Shown piece after piece: positions 26,301 to 41,300 of a stretch of DNA of 64,000 bases; position 1 is the first letter of the stretch, and each line of letters opens with the position of its first letter. The notes below the pieces were generated by a model. The model saw only the letters and a program-made list of their open reading frames with translations. It ran no database searches and was not told the origin of the DNA. A program made the translations under genes and the position numbers. Origin of the DNA: Glossina fuscipes (lineage: Eukaryota; Arthropoda; Insecta; Diptera; Glossinidae); NCBI RefSeq assembly GCF_014805625.2, contig NW_023998433.1:5377798-5441797 (forward strand). The letters are read 5' to 3'.

Positions 26301-29300
26301 AATTGTTCAAAGTCGAACGCAAAACGGGGGAAATTATTTTGAAGCAACCAATTGAAGGACACGATAGAAGTTACGAACTTATAATAGCAGCTTATGATGG
26401 AGCAATTATACCGTGCTCAGCAGAAGTTTCGGTTTCAATAAAGGTAAGTAAAGTTAATTTTACGAAACATTACGTACTTTAACGCGTTTATGTTGCCGCC
26501 AAAAGGTGGTTGACAGATCTATGCCTATCTTTGATCGGCAATTTTATTCGGACAGTGTTAAGGAAGACGTTGAGATTTTTTCAGCTTTATCGGTATCTGT
26601 CCAAGCTGAAAGCCCGATGCAAAGAAAATTAATATACACGATAGCATCTGGAAATGAAAATGAGTTTTTCGAAATTGATTATAGAACGGGTAAGTAAAAA
26701 CTTCTATTTTTGATCAAGAAATTATTTTATTTATTAAATAATAAACGCAAATTTCAACTAATTTTACTTTTTATGGATTGTTTATTTTTTTTCATCAAAA
26801 AGCAACGTTTTTTTAGTTCAGCAAACAAAATTGAGATTTTTTCCTTTGTTTTGAAAATTTTGTAATTAACGTCCCTAAAACGACTGTAACTTGTAAATTG
26901 ATGGTTTGGATTTCCTGTACTTTTGATATACGTCGTCTGAAAATTGCCACTATCAACAAATCATCTGGATTCATCAATAGTAACGGCATCTATATCTCAT
27001 CTTAAGATCTTATTGAGTGATGTGTTATCATACGGAAATTCGGACATCTCTGTATATAAGAAACAGGCCGCCCTCATTTGTGAAGTGGTCAAGCAATGCA
27101 AACCTATCGATATAGTCATTGCGTTGGGTGACTTCAATTTGCCTCAAGTCACTTGGTGTTACAGTGATAGTTCTGGCTGTTTGATTCCTACCTCAACATT
27201 TGGTAGAGCCGTTGTGTTCTTTAATGAGTTATCTGATCATAATTTAGTTCAATACAATCGTAACCCCAATTGTAATGGTAGACTGCTTGATCTCTGCTTT
27301 GCCAATTTTCCTGAGATTTGCGTTAATCGTTGTCTTCCGTTTAGTTTACCTGAGGATTCATATCATCCAGCATTGGGTATTTCCTTTCATTACAAGCACG
27401 TTGGTTCGTCGAACTACTATAACGTTCCAAATTCAAATTTTTCATATACATTTTATGATTTCCATAAAATCAATGTTTCCATGCTAAAACCACATCTTTC
27501 TCATATTGTGCTCAGTAGGAAGTATTCATAGTTTACTATCGTCGTTCTACAATATATTAAATCAAGATATTTCTGCATCCGTTTCGATTAAGCAGTCCCG
27601 TCCTCGAAGCAAGTGTCCTCCGTGGTTTAATAAAACAATTAAATATTACAAGAATAGGAAAAACAAGCTTTTCAAAAAATTTTCGAAAAGTGGTTTTTCT
27701 TTCGACTGTTTCGCTTACTCAGTGGCAAGGCATAAATTTAATTCCCTCTAGCGCCAATACTACTGCAGATAACTTTAATTTGTTAAATCCTCCTTGTTTG
27801 CTAATCGTAAATACTTTTTTAAGTTCGTTAATTCCAAAAGAAAAATCTCCATAAATCTCCATAAATCTCTAAAAAATTGTTTGCCTGGAGCTGATGCAAT
27901 CCCCTTCTGTGTACTTATATCTTCTGCTGGCGAGCTATGTGGTGTTATCTCAAAGATTTTTAACAAGTCCTTGAATTTAGGTGTTTTCCCTTTGTGTTGG
28001 AAGACTTGTGTACTTATTCCTATTCATAAAAGTGGTAGTAGACAATTTGTAGAGAACTACAGAGGCATTGCCAAGTTGAGTGCCTTGCCTAAACTGTTCG
28101 AGCGAATTGTGGCTCAGCATACAGCCTTTTCCATGAAATCATATATTTCTCCCCTTCAACATGGTTTTTGAAAGGGAAGATCTATGGTCACCAATCTGTT
28201 AGAGTTTACTTCTCATGTTTTCAAGCCTTTTTCTAATGGCTCCCGCACTGATGTCATATACACTGAGCAAAGCGTTTGATTTGGTTAATCATAGACTACT
28301 TATCTTTAAACTCCAAGCCTCTGGCTTACCTTTATTCTTAGTGGAATGGTTAAGCTCTTATCTGCATGATAGATCATTCAGGGTTTTGTTTAACCTCAAT
28401 ACCTCGGATGAATTCCCCGTGATGTCTGGCGTACGTAGAAATAAAAAATTGATTTTCTTGCTCATTGCTCATAAACTACAACAGATAAGCTTACAAAAAT
28501 TCGAACGACAATTCTATGGACAATGTAGTACCTCTACAAAAATGGAAAAAATTGCATGCAGCCTGCGCAACTGTGTAGAAGTTGTAGTAAACATTCTTCC
28601 GTTCGCAAGAATGAAGGTGGCGCCTACATACTTGTCAAAGAACTTGAAAATGACTTCACACCTACACCGCCCTCACATTTATATAACAAAAGCACCGTAT
28701 GTTTTGCCTGTTATTCATGAAGTACAACACATACACCATATAAATTTCTTATTCTGAAAATGGAAAACATAACCCGGGCTCACTCAATGTGGTAGAATAT
28801 ATAAATTTAATTCTTTTTCATTTTTTTAGGATCACGGTGATGGGCATAAAAGAATGAGTCACGGCTGTTTATAATTTTCTTACTTATTTTTATTTTAGCT
28901 GTATTATCGGTTGTGAACAAGTTGGATTTTGAAACCCAACCTCGGTATGAATTGTTGGTCAGAGCAACTGATAGCGTTTCTGGTGTTTTTGCGGAAATTA
29001 CCGTTTCCATTAACGTAGAAGATTCAAATGACTGTTATCCTGAAATAGAGAGTGATAATTATAATATTAGCATATCAGAAAACACTCTGTATGGTACACA
29101 AATTCTGAAGATTAATGCAACAGATCGCGATACAGACGCAAATGGTGCTCTATCTTATCTAATCGAATCGGTCAACGGGGATCTTGACTCGCATTACTTT
29201 CTTATCGATGTTCAAGATGGGTCGTTATATCTTAAACACATGTTGGACTACGAAGAATGCAAGCATTATCATATAATTGTTATTGTAAAAGATCATGGAA

Positions 29301-32300
29301 CGCCGTTATCGTTAAGTTCGAAATCAAATATATGGGTTAAAGGTAAATATTGAAAAAATAGGTAAAGTATTCAGATGGATGTTAAATATGGGCATTTTTT
29401 TCGATTTTTTTAGTGGAAGACTTAAATGATAATATTCCTAGATTTGTTGAGCCATCATTCTCCAGTAAATTATCAACTTTATCCACTAGAGGCGAATTTG
29501 TGACTCTTGCGAAGGCCTATGATGCGGATGATTCCGATAATTTAAATTTAAAATACAAAATTGTTGACGGCAATGAGCATCAAGTTTACGCTATTGAAGA
29601 AAGCAATGGTCTGATTACGCTACAAAATAATCAAAAGCTGTATAATCACAAACAAACTGTATTGAACGTATCGGTTACCGATGGTATTCATACGACTTAT
29701 GCTAGAGTAAAAATTGCGCTGTTGCCGGAGAATATTCACAGTCCTCAGTTTGAAAAACTAGTATACGAAGCCGCAGTACAGGAAAATCAAAAATCCCAAC
29801 AACTAATAATAACTGTAAGTTAAAGCAAAAAATAAGAAATATTTAAGATTACGTACGTATTTCAATTGATTGTGAACGTTTTAGGTGAAGGCCTATGACA
29901 ATGATTTCGGAAAATATGCTGCAATTTCATACGAAATAATTGGCGATGACTTAAATGCTCTCTTTAAGATAGATAAGGCTAGTGGAGCTATTTTCACATT
30001 GCACGAGCTTGATCGAGAAACTCAAACGTCTTATGATCTATTAGTAAAAGCTACTGATGGAGGCGGAAAATTTTCATATACTTCCGTTAAAATCAAAGTT
30101 TACGATGAAAATGATAATGAGCCGATCTTTTTATTAAACGAATACAAAATTACTTTAAAAGATGATACAAAGCCGGGTTCACTTGTACTCAAAGTAAGTC
30201 TAAACAAAGTAAAAGTAATATCAACTTTCCGAACTTAATTTGCGAAAACGAAGTCGCGACAGGATGTGTCTCCAATGCATGCTGGTCAAGAATTGATTCT
30301 TTAATACATACTCCTATGCTTTCGAACAGCAAATGCTCGATTGATGTAAAGCTTAAATAAGAACTGAAAATCCCTAATGCTTTAAGAGTCCAAGTAAAAC
30401 AGAAATTTTTTTTTGGCATAACATACAAGCTGTAACACAACTGCAAACAAAAAAAAAATTAAATTTAAATATGTTATTTTGCTTCCACTACAGCATCATG
30501 TGGATATATTCATTCATAAAAGCGTTCGCAATGTACGGAAGGAAGCTTCAGTGAATCCTTTATAAAATACATTCTTGATCACTATGATGAACCGAATGAA
30601 TCTAGGCATGTTCGTCTGACCGTTTGCGTAGTAATTGCAGCAAAAACATTTTGGAATGCAAAAATTATTATTATTATTAAAAGTTCCAAATCTGCAGAGA
30701 TGTTGAAAGTTCCTGTACGCAGAGGGATATTAAAAATAGTTGAGAATAGATCAAAGGAAAAGCGTACAGCAACACAACACCTGAGAACATCTCCGCTTTA
30801 TGAGGTTTTTGTTCATTACTTGTAAATCAACGATAAAAATTTCTGCGTATATTTTATGAGTGTTCTTAATATAACTATACTGAAATAGAAAAAAGCGTAT
30901 GCATCCATCGATATTGTAGACTATTTAATTTTATTTTTTATTTATTTGGGTTTTTCTTTTTCGTTTTTTTTTTAACAAAAAGACGGTGCGCGTTTCCTAT
31001 AAAATAAATCCCGCAATGAATTTTTTTTTTGGATGTCGAGTTAATATGGACGGAGCTGATAAATTTGTGGCTTATATGTCCAGATAATAAAGAGTAGTAA
31101 TTATTAGCAAGAAATGTATATAAAACAAACAAAAAAAAAAGCTGCGGCCATGGTAGCTAAAGCCGATATGTTAAGTTTAATTGTAGATTGTTGAATTATT
31201 GAAAGTGATGTAAAAATGGTGTTGCAAACTTTGGCTGAAAAAAAGAATGTTATAGAGATAAAATACGATGGAACGTAAAAAAAAAAGATTAAAAAAAAGT
31301 GTCATAAATTAAAAAGATAAATTCGCTTTTTTAATAAAGCAAGTTAGTTCGCCGTTATTACGTGCCACAAAGAGATCGGGCAGATCGTCGTATAATTTGA
31401 GAAAGCCAAAAGAACTTCTAATATCATCAAGTGTATGATAGCTAAAAACTAGACGCTCAGGAAACTCGCAAATATTACAAACTTCACAAATATCACATGG
31501 TATAGCACGAATCGTTTTTAAAGACACCCTATGATAAGTGTGATCACTCATGAGTCTATAAAGGATTTTGATTTCCCAACAATTAAAGGGGTTTAAAGCT
31601 AAATGTAGGATTTATTTTATAAGAAAGCTGATTGGATTAAACAATCTCTTTAATCAATTTAGCAATCTCTTTAAATTCATCATTTACTTGTTGAAAGAAG
31701 TTACGAATTTCCCGTATTACTTCATTGGGAGTATATTTAATAAACAGAGTTGTGTCATCAATTTGAGCTCTTTTTGCATGAAAGTCAGCTTTTTTCATTT
31801 AAAAAAACCGCATTAATCAGATACGTAAACAAGATGAAGTCATCCACTTGAGATTCATATAACATTGTGCGTATATGAAACACCTCTTGATTATCTGCAT
31901 CTCTTTTATTTATTAGAAGCAGAGCTGACTTACCATCGAAAAAACAACAAAATTTTTGGATACAATAAATAATAGTTACCTTAATAGCATGCAGTTCAAT
32001 AAAAGCCGAGGAAAGTTCCTACGCAACTTTGACTTTATGCCCTATGTTAGACAAATGTTTCACTGCCGAGAAGCCAGATACATTATGTCGAATGGAACCG
32101 TCAGTGTCATATACGTTATAGCTGTTGTTGTAATAAAGAAGAAGCTTTTCTTGACATAAGATCCTCATGCAAAAGAGATTGAGATTTTACTTCGAGGGAG
32201 AGATCGATTCAAGGAGATTCATGAAGATTCTATATTTATTGGTAACAAAATTCCAGAGAGGCATTGAATTTGAGAATATATTGAGGAGTTGAGGAGGTCA

Positions 32301-35300
32301 GTCTAATACAACATTTTAACATTCTATTTTCAAATGTTTGTATACGTTTCCCAATATATTTTGGAAAATTTCAAGATGTGGAAAGTGCAATTTCAATCTT
32401 GGACCTGACTAAAGCTTTATACACGTTCAAAGCTTTTTAGAAGGCAAACCTGACTGATTGTTAGTCATGAATTTGATGATATCGCGTCCAGATTGACAAT
32501 CTTTGAAGGCTTTCTTACAAAGTTCACGGATAGTTACGCTGTCATTTAAAATTTTACCAAGAAATCGAAAAGATTTCACTTGACTGACTTTAGTTCCTTT
32601 GATAAAGAGCCTAATTTCGCAAAATAAGTAGTATATGTTTTAGTGGGATTAATGTATGAATTAAGATCGGTACATACGTCGACATGCTTTTATCGAGAGG
32701 AAAAGTATGAATCCGCAGATACAATTAAGAAATCATCTGCGTATTTAAAAATATGAGTTTTGTCATCTTGAAGATCATGTAGTTGTATATAGATTGAAGA
32801 GTATGGGGCTCAAGCAAAATGCTTGGATAAAAACTTTAGTATCCACAGATGTATTTGAAGAGTAGTTGAAAAGTTTAAGAGAATTCCGCCAAGCTTAATC
32901 AAGTTGACGCAATCATAGGCTTTGCTGATATCCAGGGAAAGCATAACAACTATTTTACGAGCTTTTTTAAAATTAGCTATAAGAAGAGTTTAACGCATAT
33001 ATTCGTAGGCTTGCGCTTATGACACGCATAAGAACGAATTGGGATAATGTTCCAACTTTTCAAAAAATCGTTTAGCCCCTCTTTAACCATAAGGTTATGA
33101 GATTTTATGCTTATTTATCATAAGGCAAACAAGACCGAATGTTTACAATCATTTTGTACGCTCCTTAAATGAAGATATATTATCTGCCTAGAAATGGATT
33201 ACTTTAAAAATGAATATGGTAGATACTGCGATTACTTTTTTCTTAATAATACTAGCGATATTGGTATCAAATAAAAGAACATGCGAAAAACATAGTGGTG
33301 GGTATACGAGATTCGGCCCCCGTCAAATATAACTTTCTTACTTGTTTTCTTCTTATTTTTTCTTATTTTTATTCTTTTTTTAAATTCTTGTTTCTTTCCT
33401 CTTTTTTTTTGCATTAACACAAAAAAAACGCATCAGAAAAAATTTTTCAGCTGTTTGTTAAACGTCGTATTGTTTCAAGTGTTGATCGTATTACTTGTAT
33501 GCACATTTAACTTTAAAGCTTATTAGTGGTTTCCTTTAATCCCTGGGAAATCAAAATTCTCTAAAGACTCATGAGACCCTTACGATAAAATATATTTAAA
33601 AATAATTCGTGCATGTGATATTTGTGAAGTTTGTAATATTAGCGCGAGTCTGCTAAACATCTAATTTTTAAATGTCGTAAGCTTGACGGTATCAGAAGTT
33701 CTTTTGGGTTTTCAAGATTTATGGTGGCCTCCTCGATCTTCTTGCAGCAAAAAATGTACACCATCTCGGTGAACTATTTTTTTTACGTTCATTCGAAATT
33801 TAGCTCTAAAACATAGTTTTCTCAGCCTAACTTTGTAACATTTTTTTTTTTTTACATCACTTCCAACAACTCCACAATCTACGATTCTACAAAACCGCAG
33901 TTTTTTTTTTTTGTGTTTTGTTTACATTTGCTAATAATTATCTGGACATATAAACCACAAATCTTATTGGCTTAGTCCATCTAAACTTAAAAAAAAACAA
34001 AAGACGATGCGTATAGAAGTTTCAACCATAAGCGAATATGATTTTCTTACTTACTCATATATCGCGTTTACTCACTATCGTAAGGATAGATTTAAAATTA
34101 GAATTAATTAATTTGAATTATTCCTCAGATTGAAGCCACTGATCTAGATGAAGGCAATAATAGCTTGCTAATCTACGCAATTGAAGACGGAACTTTTAAT
34201 GAATTCTATAAGGATTATTTTGTAATGAATACGAGCGGCGAATTGAATTTGATTAAATCGCTGGAAAACATTTCATATAGTTTTGCGCAGTTTTTTGTCA
34301 GAGTCACGGATAATGGAAGTCCGCCGCTAAATAATAAGGTACCAGTTTCGATTCAAATAGTTGCCGCGAATACAACCGTTCCTTTCTTTGAGAGATCATC
34401 TTTGATTATAAATGTTGAAGAATCGACTGCGCCAGGTTCTACTTTAGTTAAGCTGAAACCGATTGGAAATTTTTCTGTTAAACTTTATCTTGCAACTGAG
34501 ACAAAAAAATTTTCAATTACCGAGAACGGTGAGATACTTTTACTGCAAACATTGGACCGTGAATTAAACAGTGTGGAGCATATTGTTGCTATGGCCGAAA
34601 CGATCACCCTGCCGCAACTACATGCTCGTGCCGATGTTTATTTTCACATTCAAGACGAGAATGATCATCATCCGAAATTTGGTTGCGCTGTTTATAATGT
34701 AAATATACCGGAAAATGCTGATAAAGGTACTTCCCTGATTAAAGTAACAGCTACCGACATCGATGAAGGACCAAATGGTGATGTTCGTTACGTTATCGAA
34801 GACGAAACGTTTTCGAATTTATTTGAAATTGATTTGTACTCTGGATGGATAATATTGTTATCAGCATTAGATAGAGAGTTGCAGTCAGAGTATTATTTAA
34901 ATGTTGGGGCAACAGACAACGGTCACCCTAGGCACATATCAAAAGTCCCCGTTGCAATAATGGTTACCGATTATAATGATAATCCGCCAGTATTTAAACA
35001 ACAACAAGAAAGTCAGCAGATCGATGTATTTGAAAATGCTCTACCGGGTACAGTGCTATATAATTTCCGGTTAACTGATTTAGATCTTGAGAAAAACAAT
35101 TTCGAATATTTCATATTATCCGGAGATAACCATTCCCAATTTCAAATTGGAAATACTGGAGACCTTTTCGTATCTAAATTACTCGATTACGAATACATAT
35201 CAAATTACAATTTAACAGTGGCTGCAACCGAAGGCAAATTTGTCGCATATACGAACGTTTCAGTTACTGTGAAAGATGTTAACGATAATTTCCCAATTTG

Positions 35301-38300
35301 CATCACACCACGTTATAACATTACTATCAATGAGATGACGCCGATTGGCACTTCTCTACTTAAAGTAAACGCTCTTGATGCAGATGGTTATGCTAATAAT
35401 AAGCTGCGTTACTACTTATCGGGTAACGACTCAGATGATTTCTATGTAGATAAGGACAATGGCATAATAAAAGTGGCCAGGGTTATTGATAGGGAGCGCC
35501 ATCCCAAATACTTGCTCTATGCGCATGTTCAAGACGGTCAAGAGTTATCACAAGAATGCACTTCGGAAGTAATTATATCAGTGAACGACGTTAACGATAA
35601 TAAACCCGAATTTTCTATGGCACAGTATATCGCCAGCGTACCCGAAGACGCACAAATACAAACCATAGTTACAAAAATTCATGCTACTGATAAAGATTTT
35701 GGCCAAAATCGAAAAATCTCATACTTCTTTACAGAAGCGAATGATTTTTTTAACATAAGTCAATCCAGCGGGATAGTTAAATTAATCAAAACTCTAGATA
35801 GAGAAAATATTTCCATGTTTAATATCACAATAATGGCACAAGATCATGGGCAGCCGAAAATGTTCTCCACTACAAATCTCATAATACATGTACTGGACAT
35901 TAATGACAATCCGCCCGAGTTTAATATGAAACAATATAAAACGTATGTGTCTGAAAATGCTACCATTAATACCGAGGTTTTGAGAGTGTTCGCTACCTCG
36001 AAAGATATTGGTGTCAACGCTGAGATCTCCTACTACATCATTGGAGGTAATGAGCAAAATAAATTTTCCATCGATAAAAAAACTGGAATAATATCTACGA
36101 CAAGCGAAATCGATTTCGAAAAGACAAAGGCTTTCTTTCTCACAGTACAAGCTATCGATGGTGGTTCTCCTCCACTCAGTAATCAAGCCTTCGTAAATGT
36201 AACGATATTAGATGTGAATGATAATCAACCACAATTCGCACAAAATGTGTATCGTGTGCGGATCAGCGAGGATGCTAAAAAGGGAGAAAAGGTTCTACAA
36301 ATTATTGCCACTGACGAGGACTCCCACCAAAATGGTGTTATAAAGTACAACATTGAACGAGGTGATAGACTGAAACAGTTTTCGATAGATGAATTTACCG
36401 GTTACGTTTATGCACGCGATAAACTCGATCGAGAGACGATTTCTTCCTATGTTCTAGAAATACGCGCTTGCGATACTGGTTCTCCAGAACTTTGTAATTA
36501 TATCGAAATTAACGTTGATATCTTGGACGTAAACGATAATCCGCCAATATTTAAAAATTCGAATTACAGCGTGATCTTGCAGGAAAACAAAGCGTTAGGT
36601 TTTGAAGTTATAAGTTTCGAAATAAACGATGCCGATGAGCCTCCAAATACCAGCCCATATACGTACGACTTTAGAAGCGGTAACGAGGGGGGCTTTTTTC
36701 GTCTTGAACAGGACGGTAGCCTGAAAACCGCGGCTAAATTTAATCACCGTATATGTGACCTTTACATTTTGCAAATACGTGTCTTTGACAATGGAACCCC
36801 ACCACTATATTCCGATACATGGGTTGCAATACAAATAATTGAAGAGAGTCAGTATCCGCCTGTTATAACACCCCTAGAAATTACAATTAATTCCTATGAG
36901 GATGACTTTGCCGGTGGGTTTTTAGGCAAGGTTTATGTCACAGATCAAGACACGTATGATACATTTACATTTGAGCTTATGCCAACCGTTGACCAAACGT
37001 ACTCACCGCTTAAGCTTTTTAACATATCACGTAGCAACGGAGATCTCTTTGCTATTAAAAACTTGGATATAGGGGTATATCAAATCAATGTGACCGTTTC
37101 CGATGGAAAATATTTATCGCATACTATTGTTAAACTAAATGTGGAAATGATCACACCAGAAATGGTCCAAAATGCAGTTGTCATTAAAATTAGTAAAATT
37201 ACACCCAAGGATTTTATTTTGAGTTATCGTAAAGGATTTATACGCGCCATTAGGGATGTAATGCGCTGTAGACAAAAAGACGTTGTAATCCTGTCTTTAG
37301 GCCACGTACCGCAAGCTCTATTGGCGAATGTTCAGATATCTTCAAATTCCACTATGTTACGAGAACAACCATCTACAAACAATGTCATAATGACTATAAA
37401 CCCGCGTTCGCCGCATAACAATTTGGAAATTGTTCTAGCAGTAAGAAAACAACAAATTGTTCCAACATCAGAAGCATATTTTTCTTCTGAGGACATTCGA
37501 AATTTACTCGCCAAAAAATTTGAGCAAATCCAAGAAAGTTCAAATCTTATCATTGAAAAATTAATAACCAATGAATGCACCACAGCGTTTCACTGTTTGC
37601 ATGGCTTGTGCAAAAATCAAATTGTACTTAATAAAAGCAAACTATCTACATATCATACAGATGTTGTAAGTTTTGTTACACCCACCTATAAACTAGTGAG
37701 TGTGTGCCTATGCAGGCAAGGATACGATGGCAAAAATTGTGATGAACCCATAAATGCCTGCTCATCAGATCCATGTCCATTGCAGAAACAATGTTTGCCA
37801 GCTAATTCCACCACGGGCTATCAGTGCATCTGTCCTACTGGATATACTGGCCACTTTTGTGAAATTAAATCGCTGCAGTGTGTCAACACGAGCTGCTCTA
37901 CTATATTAACATCAGTATCATTTAGTGGAAAGAGTTACGCTCATTATAAGATCAACAAATCAATGGCAAGAAATGCAGTCGAGAGTCAATTTTTATTTTC
38001 CTTTCGGATTCGAACGGTTCAACAATCAGGCACGCTTTTATACGCGAGTGGAAAAATTGATTACAGCATTATTGAAATTTTAAATGGAGCTGCTCAGTAT
38101 CGTTTTGACTTAGGATCTGGTGAGGGTATTATCAGCGTTTCAAGTGTGAACATATCAGATGGTGAATGGCATCATATTTCATTAGAGAGGATGTTTAATA
38201 GCGCAAAACTATTAGTCGATAATAAGCACGCTTCGCAGGGCAGTGCACCAGGTGTGAATGTTATATTAAATCTTCAAACGAATGACATTTTTGTGGGGGC

Positions 38301-41300
38301 CGAAGTTAAACCTCATCAAACCATAATTGGATATGAAGACATTCAGAGAGGGTTTGTGGGTTGCATGACGGACATAAACATTGCAAATGAAGCTTTGCCT
38401 TTGTACATATCAGGTGGCAGTACAATTGCCGCCCTTAAACGTTTTACAAATGTGGAATTTTCATGTGATCCATCGAGTGTGCTTGTTAGTTTAGGAGTTT
38501 GTGGAACACAACCTTGTCTCAATTCCGGATTATGCAAAGATTTGGGGAATACTAACTTCAAATGCATTTGTCCCGAGCGATTTACAGGAAAACTATGCGA
38601 AATTGACTTGGACCCATGCGCATCTTCCCCGTGTCTTTATGCTGGTCGCTGCGAATACCTTAATCCAAGTAATTATTCCTGTTCATGCCCGTTACATCTT
38701 TCGGGCAAGCGTTGTGAATATGGACAATTTTGTACTCCAAATCCTTGCAAAAATGGTGGTATATGTGAAGAAGGGGATGGTATTCCACATTGTATGTGTC
38801 GCGGTTATACAGGACCTACTTGTGAAATTGACGTAGATGAATGTGAGAATCAGCCCTGTGGAAGTGGCGCCACATGCATAAATGAGGCGGGCAGCTTTCG
38901 ATGCATATGTCCGTCCTATCTAACGGGGGCTAGTTGCGGTGATCCTTTGTATTCAAATTCCATTTCAACCAAATTAAGAAACTTTTCTATCGAACATATC
39001 ACCGGCATTATATCGGGTGTAACCTTTGTGTTTGTCTTCTGCATACTTATTTTGTGCTGTATTCTTTTCAAGAAGAACTTAACGAAGAGAGATAATTCAA
39101 CACGCATTAAAAATAGTTACAGGGAAGCCACTCTAAACTCGCTTTTAGAAAAAGAGAAAAACAATAAACAGAATGCCAAGTTAAGTAATTTGGAGGTGAA
39201 CCACCGACCCATAAGTTATACTCCCTCATCTACCGATAACATGTTCTCAACTAATTCAAATTTTGTCAACAATCTTGACATCCTAAGAAGTTATGGTTCG
39301 GCGGGAGATGAACTTGAAAATATACCAATTGAATATCAGAAAATCAGCCTAAATAATCAAAATGTAAATTTAAATAATGAAAATATGGCGGAAGGTGATC
39401 CATCTTCATACAAGCGTGACTGGTGCGATCAAATGCAATTGAAGACGTTTTGTGAAAATAAACTCAATAATGGTAAGTTCCTTTTTGTTACGAAATATAT
39501 AACGTATTTATATCTATATTGCCGTTTAAAATAGATCCATGCTTTATTATACTGATATAAGTATGTCTATCTCTCCGTATGATAGCTCTCCATATATTTT
39601 CATGATCATCCAATTGCAATTTCAGAAGCCTACTAAAAATAGATTGCATCGAATCATTTTTGCGACTATTTCCCCCATAAAGCGTTTTTTTTTAAAAGTC
39701 ATTATATAAAAAGAAATCGCAATTGTCAAAATTTCGCGATAAAAATCGCTGAGTAATGAAATTTCAATGTACTAAATTAATGTACAGAATTTGAATTTAA
39801 TGGGCCGAAGCATTGAATCCCATCTTATTTAAGAATTTCTGTAAATGCTACGCCTTTATTTGGGAGAATGGTGTAATTTTTAATATATCACAAGGAGAAC
39901 TAGTCCATAATAGTAAATTCACATAAAAATCAAATGCACTAAATTTGGATCATATAGATCTATTTTCTATACGCCGCTCCATATAAAGCTTCTGATTAAA
40001 AATTAACCTTGATATGACAAAAATGCCTATTTTTTCATATTATATGATCAAGATTGGTCCATACTTTGACATAGAGAAATTAACTGTGTTGCATTTGAAC
40101 CATATAGGTAACTTTTCGTACCCACCTCGTAAAAGGATACTCATGAAAAGTCAGCCTTTCTATGGCAATAATGTTTAACTTCTAGTACTCTGTCATGAAA
40201 TAGATAAATAATAATAAAATCTTTGAGAAGGAAATTAATTTTGCAAAATTTACACCACACGGATTTGTGTTTTGGACCTTTTTCCTAAAAAAGTATGAGA
40301 ACAGAGTGTAGTTGTCGTTATTTTATCATGGTGATAAGCGAAGATTTGTGTCGGCTGAAGCAGTGTAAAGTCGACTACTGGTCACCTTTTCCCAACTACA
40401 ATGTTCTTACTTGTTTAAAAATCATAAACTACTGCTACTTTACTAAACTACTCAATCGATTAAATTGTTTAAGAATTCCTCCTTCCTATCTTTTTACGTA
40501 TGGATTCATTGCGACTTAAGTGTTGACTCTTTCCTTATTTCTTTTGTTTATTTTTTCTTTTTTCAGAAAAATCTATGGACTTTAATATGCCTCTGAATAG
40601 GCTAACAACATTGAAACCCAGTTGCGGAAAATTGATACAGGTTGCTATGCCAAACGTGTGTCAAACAAATTATGGTGGAGAATATTCCTCGCTGGGCCAA
40701 TATCATTGGGACTGTTCAGATTGGGTGCGGAACAGTCAAAATCCACTGCCAGATATAACGGAAGTTCCTGGTGCGGAAATCGCAGATTCATCTAGCTTCC
40801 AAAGTAATGATAGCAATGAGTCAAAACCTAGGTCATACGTTGTTCCAAGTAAGCAGACTTTCACTTCATTATTTGAAAATTTCCAATATTTGTTAAAATG
40901 TAGTTATAATTACATTAACCACTATTTGATGGTGTGTGCGTAACAGTAAAAAAGACGATAGGAATAATTTCAACATTTTCTAGATACTGCCATACGAATT
41001 AATCCCGCAAGAGATATTGCAACGCTGGAAGAAGAACTAGCAACAGATTGCGTTGATTCCGAATTACGAGACTGCATTCAGCCATTTCAACTGCCGCTTC
41101 TAAACAGCAATTCAATGTCAAGACTGAGTCCCATCTACTATAGTGAGAATGAAGACTATAAATCAAATTCAGGTAAATATCAAATCCAATCCATTTGAAA
41201 TTCTTCCAGGCTATGATGAAATGTTCGATTAAAAATTAAAATTTTTCTTTCACGCACCTACTACTTAATACAATTCGTAGGAGAAGATATCATCGATAGT

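Noticed and set aside
30660..30690. CRISPR-like or other spaced repeat array
   Set aside because: Only an ATT microsatellite; no spaced direct repeats anywhere, and the sequence is plainly eukaryotic.
34165..39534. A 1,789-residue open frame as a separate gene
   Set aside because: It is exon 17 of kug: an acceptor lies at 34,128 in frame, and a GTAAGT donor at 39,473 precedes the frame's stop.
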